Part shown: positions 59,659 to 64,000 of the stretch, in pieces
Numbering within the stretch: position 1 is the first letter of the stretch
Layout: every line of letters begins with the position of its first letter
NCBI RefSeq assembly: GCF_001293645.1
Contig: NZ_LBMD01000012.1
Span: 122,222 to 186,221 of the forward strand
Reading direction: 5' to 3'
DNA: 64,000 nucleotides
Source: Bacillus sp. CHD6a
GTDB taxonomy: Bacteria > Bacillota > Bacilli > Bacillales > Bacillaceae_I
Program-made: the position numbers and the translations under genes
Notes under the pieces: generated by a model
Told to the model about the DNA's origin: nothing
The model's input: only the letters and a program-made list of their open reading frames with translations
Database searches by the model: none

Positions 59659-60668
59659 GAATAACGGCTGTAATCATTCGGATTTTACGCCAATTCTTTC
59701 GTGATAAAAGAACATTAGGGTTAATGATTTTCGCACCTATGCTCATTTTGACTCTGATGAATGTGGTGTTCACAGATCAGGAACCAACCATGGATATAGG
59801 ACTGGTAGGAGAGGTACAATCTCTACAAGCTAATGTTGAAGATAAAAATATGGAATTTATTTTAATAGATAGTGAGGAGGACGGATGGGAAAGAATAGAA
59901 GAGTCGGAAATCGATGCTTTTCTTACAAAGGAAAAAATAGTGCTAGAGGGAAGCGAGCCCTCTACCAACAAAGCTATTCTCCTAAAGCTTCAAACAATGA
60001 ACCGATCTGCTGAAAACAAAGAACAACTCCCATTTGAAGTAGAATATGCATATGGATCAGAGTCAATGGAGATGTTTGATAATATCGGTCCATTTCTTAT
60101 CGTATTCTTCGTCTTCTTTTTCGTCTTTTTGATAGCGGGAGTATCTTTCCTTCGGGAACGGACGAGTGGAACGCTGGAGCGGCTGATGGCTACACCTATA
60201 AAGAGATGGGAGCTTGTGATAGGGTATGTGGTAGGGTTTGGAATATTTACGCTTTTACAATCAAGCATCATTGTCCTGTTTACCATTTACATTCTTGATA
60301 TTCAAATGGCAGGAACAATCCTTTCCATTCTTTTTGTTACCTTTACTGTTGCCATCACTGCGTTGACACTTGGAACCTTGTTGTCAGCATTTGCCCGAAA
60401 CGAGTTACAGATGATTCAGTTCATTCCACTTGTTGTCGTTCCGCAAGTATTTTTTTCCGGACTGTTCTCTATAGAATCGATGCCTTCCTGGCTCCAAAAA
60501 GTGAGCATGGTGATGCCTTTAACCTATGCAGGAGAAGCGATGAAGGATATTATGATTAGAGGGAAAGGGATAGAAGAGATCTACAGAAATATTCTACTTT
60601 TATTCGGATTTTCTCTATTATTTATCTTATTAAACATAAAAGCTTTAAAAAAATATCGTCCTACGTAA
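59655..60668 (+). CDS. ABC-2 type exporter permease
   Basis: This 337-residue permease has an N-terminal membrane helix (about 20-40), a large extracellular loop (about 45-145) and five C-terminal helices. FLRERTSGTLERLMATPIKRWELVIGYV (about 168-195) is the conserved ABC-2 motif. It works with the ATPase encoded just upstream. Relatives export antibiotics, bile salts or lipids. The substrate is unknown; neighbouring genes (TetR, nitroreductase) suggest toxic compounds. Confidence 0.88.
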   Translation: MRITAVIIRILRQFFRDKRTLGLMIFAPMLILTLMNVVFTDQEPTMDIGLVGEVQSLQANVEDKNMEFILIDSEEDGWERIEESEIDAFLTKEKIVLEGSEPSTNKAILLKLQTMNRSAENKEQLPFEVEYAYGSESMEMFDNIGPFLIVFFVFFFVFLIAGVSFLRERTSGTLERLMATPIKRWELVIGYVVGFGIFTLLQSSIIVLFTIYILDIQMAGTILSILFVTFTVAITALTLGTLLSAFARNELQMIQFIPLVVVPQVFFSGLFSIESMPSWLQKVSMVMPLTYAGEAMKDIMIRGKGIEEIYRNILLLFGFSLLFILLNIKALKKYRPT

Positions 60669-60692
60669 GAATAAAAACGGAAAGGAGCAGGC

Positions 60693-61319
60693 ATGGACAA
60701 TCAAGAAGAAAAGAAATTGAGTGAAAAACATCGTAAAATACTAGAGGCTGCCATTGAAACTTTTGCAGAAAAGGGGTATGCGGCTACTTCAACCAACGAG
60801 ATAGCCAAAAAGGCAGGAGTCGCAGAAGGGACCATATTCAGACATTACAAAACGAAAAAAGAATTACTCCTTTCCATCGTTTCTCCAACGGTTGCCAAGT
60901 TTATCGCCCCGCATTTCGTTAAATCTTTCTCCAAGGAAGTATTAGAGGGAGAGTATAACAGCTATGAGGAATTTCTTAGAAATCTGGCATACAATCGTTA
61001 TGAATTCATTAAGCAGAACTTCCCGATTCTAAAAATCTTCATTCAGGAAGTCGCGTTTCATGAAGAGTTTCAAAAGCCTTATTTTAACCTTTTCAGAGAA
61101 GTCATCCTTCCAAACTTTAAAAAAGTGGTGGTACATTTCCAAGAGAAAGGCGAGTTAAAAAAGCTTCCGCCTGATACTATAATCCGCTTTACCATTTCGA
61201 CTATTGCTGGAACAATCTTTACTCAACGATTCCTTGATCCGTCACAGGATTTTCATCAAGAACTAGAAGCCGCCATTTCCTTTTTAATGGATGGTTTAAG
61301 TCCTGATCCGAGAGGTTAA
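60693..61319 (+). CDS. TetR-family repressor of the exporter operon
   Basis: This 208-residue protein has an N-terminal TetR helix-turn-helix (ILEAAIETFAEKGYAATSTNEIAKKAGVAEGTIFRHYKTKKELL, about 15-60) and a helical ligand-binding domain. AAAGGAG precedes the ATG. It is the third gene of the operon, 24 bases after the permease, and probably represses it through the palindrome at 58893, with the exporter substrate as inducer. Confidence 0.9.
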   Translation: MDNQEEKKLSEKHRKILEAAIETFAEKGYAATSTNEIAKKAGVAEGTIFRHYKTKKELLLSIVSPTVAKFIAPHFVKSFSKEVLEGEYNSYEEFLRNLAYNRYEFIKQNFPILKIFIQEVAFHEEFQKPYFNLFREVILPNFKKVVVHFQEKGELKKLPPDTIIRFTISTIAGTIFTQRFLDPSQDFHQELEAAISFLMDGLSPDPRG

Positions 61320-61378
61320 AGTGGAAAAGGGATAACCTCCATGTGTACAATGAAAAAAAGACCACAGGAGGGACCATC

Positions 61379-62128
61379 GTGAATCAGACTATTGAAACGA
61401 TTTTATCGCATCGATCCGTACGGAAGTTTGAAGATACACTCCTAACAAACGAACAGATAAACAAGATTGTAAAAAGTGCTCAATCAGCTTCCACGTCAAG
61501 CTTTATTCAAGCCTATTCCATTATTGGAGTCAAAGATAAGTCCAAGAAAAAACGCTTGGCTGAACTTGCAGGAAACCAATCATATGTAGAGGATAATGGA
61601 CATTTCTTCATTTTCTGCGCGGATTTCCACCGCCATGCATTAATTGGTGATATGGAAAGAACAGATGTCACCTCTTCCATTGAGAGCACGGAAAAGTTTA
61701 TGGTGGCAGTCATTGATGCATCACTTGCCGCACAGAATGCTTCTATTGCGGCAGAGTCCATGGGACTTGGCATCTGCTATATCGGTGGTCTTCGTACGAA
61801 TATGGAAGAAGTGGCAGAGCTCTTGAAGATGCCGGAAAACACGATTCCTTTATTCGGACTCGCAGTAGGCTACCCCGCTCAGGATACCGGAGTAAAACCG
61901 CGTTTACCTTTGGAAAATGTTTATCACGAAGAGGTTTATCAGCAGAATGACAAGGTCTTCAAAGAGCAATTGGAAGAGTACAACCAGACAATTTCCGCCT
62001 ATTATCACGAGCGTACACAAGGAAAACGTTCAGACACATGGACCAGTCAAATGGCAGGTATGTTGAAAGAGCCGAAGCGTATGCATGTGAAGGATTTTGT
62101 GGAGAAGCAAGGATTTGCAAAAAAATAA
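61379..62128 (+). CDS. nfsA: NADPH-dependent oxygen-insensitive nitroreductase (NfsA/NfrA type)
   Basis: This 249-residue flavin reductase begins TIETILSHRSVRKFEDTLL, the FMN-binding start of the NfsA branch, and carries SLAAQNASIAAESMGLGICYIGGLR and GLAVGYPAQDTGVKPRLPL. It reduces nitroaromatics, quinones and perhaps flavins; the B. subtilis NfrA1 relative is stress-induced. The GTG at 61379 has AGGAGGG 7 bases upstream and is preferred over an in-frame ATG at 61343. It follows the TetR gene by 59 bases and may be partly co-expressed. Confidence 0.88.
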   Translation: MNQTIETILSHRSVRKFEDTLLTNEQINKIVKSAQSASTSSFIQAYSIIGVKDKSKKKRLAELAGNQSYVEDNGHFFIFCADFHRHALIGDMERTDVTSSIESTEKFMVAVIDASLAAQNASIAAESMGLGICYIGGLRTNMEEVAELLKMPENTIPLFGLAVGYPAQDTGVKPRLPLENVYHEEVYQQNDKVFKEQLEEYNQTISAYYHERTQGKRSDTWTSQMAGMLKEPKRMHVKDFVEKQGFAKK

Positions 62129-62138
62129 AAAATACGCA

Positions 62139-62180
62139 AAAAGAAGGCAGCCTCGTCAATAATACGGGGCTGCCCTTTTA
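62139..62180 (+). terminator. terminator after the nitroreductase gene
   Basis: AAGGCAGCC(TCGT) and (ACGG)GGCTGCCCTT arms enclose CAATAAT and are followed by TTAAAAG. Confidence 0.75.
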
Positions 62181-62217
62181 AAAGAGAGGAAAGCATATAG
62201 TATAGAACAGTTGATTT

Positions 62218-62305
62218 TCGTTCCAGGCGCCTCCTCACAACGCTTAGGGGGTTTCCCCTGTCCCTTTCCTCCCGCGGGCGTCTACGCGCCTTCCACTACC
62301 TTCAA
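62218..62305 (-). repeat. degenerate structured repeat, inverted orientation
   Basis: On the minus strand TGGAAGGCGCGTAGACGCCCG, CGGGAGGAAAGGGACAGGGG and GAGGAGGCGCC recall the left half and centre of the larger repeats, closest to the copy at the right window edge. The right half is missing. It separates the nitroreductase and VanZ-like genes, which converge here. Confidence 0.45.
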
Positions 62306-62319
62306 CAAGGTTATTTCAT

Positions 62320-62898
62320 TTACTTTATCTCTATAATTTTCCTCACTATAGGAACCAATGCATACCCGATATAAAACCCCAGTACATTCAAAATCAGATC
62401 ATCAATATCCAGACTACCCCTATTCGTAAGCAATTGAGTAATTTCAATGCAAGAGATTAGTGTAAAGGGAAGGAAAGCTCTAATCAAAAAACGTCTAGTA
62501 CAAAATGCCAGTAAAACGCCAAATGGGACAAACAACCCTACATTAGCAGCCAGATTATAGAAAGAAACAAACCAATCTGCATTGCCAGAAAGGTAGAGAG
62601 TAATGGTTTTAAAAGGAGTAAGATTGCTATTATCATAGGCCGGCTCGCTGGGTCTCAAAAAAAGAAGAACCAGAAGGGAAAGGGTGTAAAGAATAAAGAT
62701 GCCAACTAGAAAAAAGAATCTTATCCTCACTTGCTGTTTCGTTAGAAATAAATAGATGGCTAGGTTAACAACGAGCAGGCAAAAAAAGAGGACCACTAAC
62801 ACGACAGGATGCAAGTAGGTAGTGAGAGTCCTTGTGATAGGTATGAAGATGGTGAAAATGACGATGCTCCATAGGATGGGAATCAGTATTTTTTTCAA
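62320..62898 (-). CDS. VanZ-family membrane protein
   Basis: This 192-residue protein has five hydrophobic segments. NLAANVGLFVPFGVLLAF (about 112-129) and the end SCIEITQLLTNRGSLDIDDLILNVLGFYIGY form the VanZ domain signature. VanZ-like proteins are common in Bacillus and not diagnostic of glycopeptide resistance. The start is TTG (complement of 62896-62898) with GAGGTAG about 9 bases upstream. It follows the SRPBCC gene on the same strand, beyond a terminator. Confidence 0.85.
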   Translation of the reverse strand: MKKILIPILWSIVIFTIFIPITRTLTTYLHPVVLVVLFFCLLVVNLAIYLFLTKQQVRIRFFFLVGIFILYTLSLLVLLFLRPSEPAYDNSNLTPFKTITLYLSGNADWFVSFYNLAANVGLFVPFGVLLAFCTRRFLIRAFLPFTLISCIEITQLLTNRGSLDIDDLILNVLGFYIGYALVPIVRKIIEIK

Positions 62899-62925
62899 GA
62901 AAGTGCTACCTCGCTTATAAGAAAA

Positions 62926-62948
62926 AAATCGGGCTGCACCGCCCGATT
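62926..62948 (-). terminator. terminator of the SRPBCC gene
   Basis: On the minus strand AATCGGGC and GCCCGATT arms around GGTGCA are followed by TTTTTTT. It overlaps the SRPBCC stop codon. Confidence 0.85.
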
Positions 62949-63417
62949 AGTCTTTTATTGTGGATTCTTCTCCCTCGGCATTTCCTTCTATAACCTTCTT
63001 TAATTGGGATAAATGGTCCCCGTCTTCTTTTTTTAGGATTTTTCGGATGATAGGCTTGGTGAGCTTCATGACGATGCCGGTAGTATGGATGTCCCCCTGA
63101 AAGTGAACCTTTGTACCACCATCTACAGTAGGCTTGAAGTCATAGTGATAAATAACTTTGAGGCCATTTGCCTCGCTCTGAACCACGTATCTTTCATTCG
63201 GTTTGAATTCAATAAATTCAATAATAGAGGATGCTTGACGTCCGCGAATTTCACGGGTTTCTTTAAACTTTGAACCAACCTGCAGCGGTCCGTCTGTCAA
63301 TTTTTCGATAGCTACCACATTTTCCATTATTTTCGTAGAGTTGTCCATGTTGGCCGCAAAAGAAAATACCTCTTCTACAGGCTTTGAAATAATGACGGAA
63401 TCTTGGATATCTGGCAA
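62947..63417 (-). CDS. SRPBCC/polyketide-cyclase-like ligand-binding protein
   Basis: This 156-residue protein fits the START/Bet v1-like helix-grip fold: VIISKPVEEVFSFAANMDN at the start, VGSKFKETREIRGR in the middle and a C-terminal helix (IIRKILKKEDGDHLSQLKKVI). Such proteins bind hydrophobic ligands or act as coenzyme Q-binding-like factors; function is unknown. The start is placed at a TTG (63417) because GAGAGGAG lies 8 bases before it; an in-frame ATG at 63435 overlaps that site. Confidence 0.75.
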   Translation of the reverse strand: MPDIQDSVIISKPVEEVFSFAANMDNSTKIMENVVAIEKLTDGPLQVGSKFKETREIRGRQASSIIEFIEFKPNERYVVQSEANGLKVIYHYDFKPTVDGGTKVHFQGDIHTTGIVMKLTKPIIRKILKKEDGDHLSQLKKVIEGNAEGEESTIKD

Positions 63418-63502
63418 GGTAATTGCTCCTCTCATAAACCATCTTTGATGCTTTAATCATAGCACAGAAAAAGGAAAGTTTAGTGAGAAATTGAAGCAAG
63501 AA

Positions 63503-63528
63503 GTTTAAAAAGTTCTTCGGACGGAAAT
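63503..63528 (+). promoter_or_regulatory. candidate SigB promoter of the GlsB-family gene
   Basis: GTTTAA (63503-63508), 14 bases, GGAAAT (63523-63528). The -35 is perfect for SigB; the -10 matches 4 of 6 (GGGTAT). The B. subtilis relative ywzA belongs to the general stress regulon. Confidence 0.5.
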
Positions 63529-63576
63529 ATACACAGTAACATGTTGAACAATTAAAAATCAGAGGAGGAAATTATT

Positions 63577-63834
63577 ATGTTAGGATTATTAATCACCCTT
63601 ATTATAGCAATCGTAATTGGTATGATTGGAAGCGCCATTGCACCAGGCGGCATGCCAGGTGGAATCTTGGGAGCTATGCTTGCAGGTCTTGTCGGAGCAT
63701 GGATTGGTCACGGCTTATTCGGAACTTGGGGACCTGTCATTGCTGACTTTGCCATCGTCCCAGCCATTATCGGTGCCGCAATCTTTGTATTTTTATTAAC
63801 ATTAATCTCAAAAGGGTTAAGAAGCGCAACATAA
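63577..63834 (+). CDS. GlsB/YeaQ/YmgE-family stress membrane protein
   Basis: This 85-residue protein has three hydrophobic helices rich in Gly and Ala, with IGSAIAPGGMPGGILGAMLAGLVGAWIG the typical transglycosylase-associated (Transgly_assoc) pattern. It is close to B. subtilis YwzA. The biochemical role is unknown; the family name is historical. AGAGGAGG precedes the ATG. A SigB-like promoter lies 49 bases upstream of the start. Confidence 0.85.
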   Translation: MLGLLITLIIAIVIGMIGSAIAPGGMPGGILGAMLAGLVGAWIGHGLFGTWGPVIADFAIVPAIIGAAIFVFLLTLISKGLRSAT

Positions 63835-63869
63835 TAGTAGGATAATAAAAGATGATACTAGAAAACCTA

Positions 63870-64000
63870 GTTGATCGTAGTGGAAGGAAGCGCAGACTCC
63901 TCGAAAATGCTACCGCATTTTCTTCGTGCGATGAATCGCTTCCGTAGACTTCCTTGCCCTGCGGGAGGAAGGGACATGGAAGACCCCGCAGGGCGAATGT
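63870..64000 (+). repeat. structured repeat at the right window edge (truncated by the edge)
   Basis: GTGGAAGGAAGCGCAGACTCC is followed by the same hairpin module seen inside the copy at 37.1 kb (63901-63958 here), then CTGCGGGAGGAAGGGACATGG and GACCCCGCAGGGCGAA. The right half lies outside the window. Confidence 0.6.

Noticed and set aside
62320..62898. VanZ-like gene as glycopeptide-resistance determinant
   Set aside because: VanZ-domain proteins are common in Bacillus, and no other van gene is nearby.
1..64000. Insertion-sequence transposases, prophage genes, tRNA or rRNA genes
   Set aside because: None was recognised on either strand. The MITE-like copies are non-autonomous.

Overview
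The window looks like chromosomal DNA of a low-GC, spore-former-type Bacillaceae (a Bacillus sensu lato species). The basis is strong AGGAGG-type ribosome sites with frequent TTG and GTG starts, U-tailed hairpin terminators, CcpA cre boxes, SigB-type promoters, a SAM-I riboswitch, LicT/SacY-type antiterminator targets, and many genes with close Bacillus relatives (NupNOPQ, YfmM, YlbL, TopB, YflT, KatE). No rRNA, tRNA, CRISPR array, prophage or transposase gene is visible. The species cannot be fixed from this sequence alone.

Layout. 1-235 is the 5' end of a pseudouridine synthase (rluF type). 641-5877 is a nucleoside ABC importer (nupN, then nupOPQ), split by a terminator and a nested repeat. 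5957-14886 holds small metabolic and stress genes: an AraC regulator, a serine hydrolase, SigB-type catalase katE, an HxlR regulator with a divergent VOC protein and a quinone oxidoreductase, an XRE/membrane pair and an alpha/beta hydrolase. 14996-17397 is a three-gene heme-dependent N-demethylase operon. 17429-19499 is a ParM/ParR-like segregation cassette with an iteron array upstream. 19625-23242 encodes membrane proteins and a 912-residue TPR-dynamin-like GTPase. 23.5-32.5 kb carries small membrane proteins, a decayed aminopeptidase, RlmI, YflT, a thioredoxin-reductase-like protein, a divergent tryptophan-dioxygenase-like protein and an ABC-F ATPase. 32.6-38.7 kb has a YlbL-type protease, TopB and a double P-loop ATPase. 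38.8-41.3 kb is a cre-controlled PTS permease with an EEP-family hydrolase. 42.4-44.7 kb is a SAM-riboswitch operon (flavin monooxygenase plus ATP-grasp ligase). 50.2-56.3 kb is a sucrose PTS regulon (EIIA, antiterminator, EIIBC, fructokinase, sucrose-6-phosphate hydrolase) with two RAT/terminator switches. 58.8-61.3 kb is a TetR-controlled ABC exporter. The last 2.7 kb has a nitroreductase, a VanZ-like protein, an SRPBCC protein and a SigB-type GlsB-family gene.

The most unusual content is between the genes. A family of about 150-280 bp structured repeats occurs about ten times. Three copies are MITE-like, with GGCCACTGA-type terminal inverted repeats. One sits exactly in the loop of the topB terminator and is flanked by a perfect 8-bp duplication; another is inserted inside a second repeat of the same family. 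A different class of element consists of short tandem arrays with periods of 20-21 or 52 nt, each in a gap between genes. Two unlinked arrays share the same 20-nt unit and the same copy number (six).
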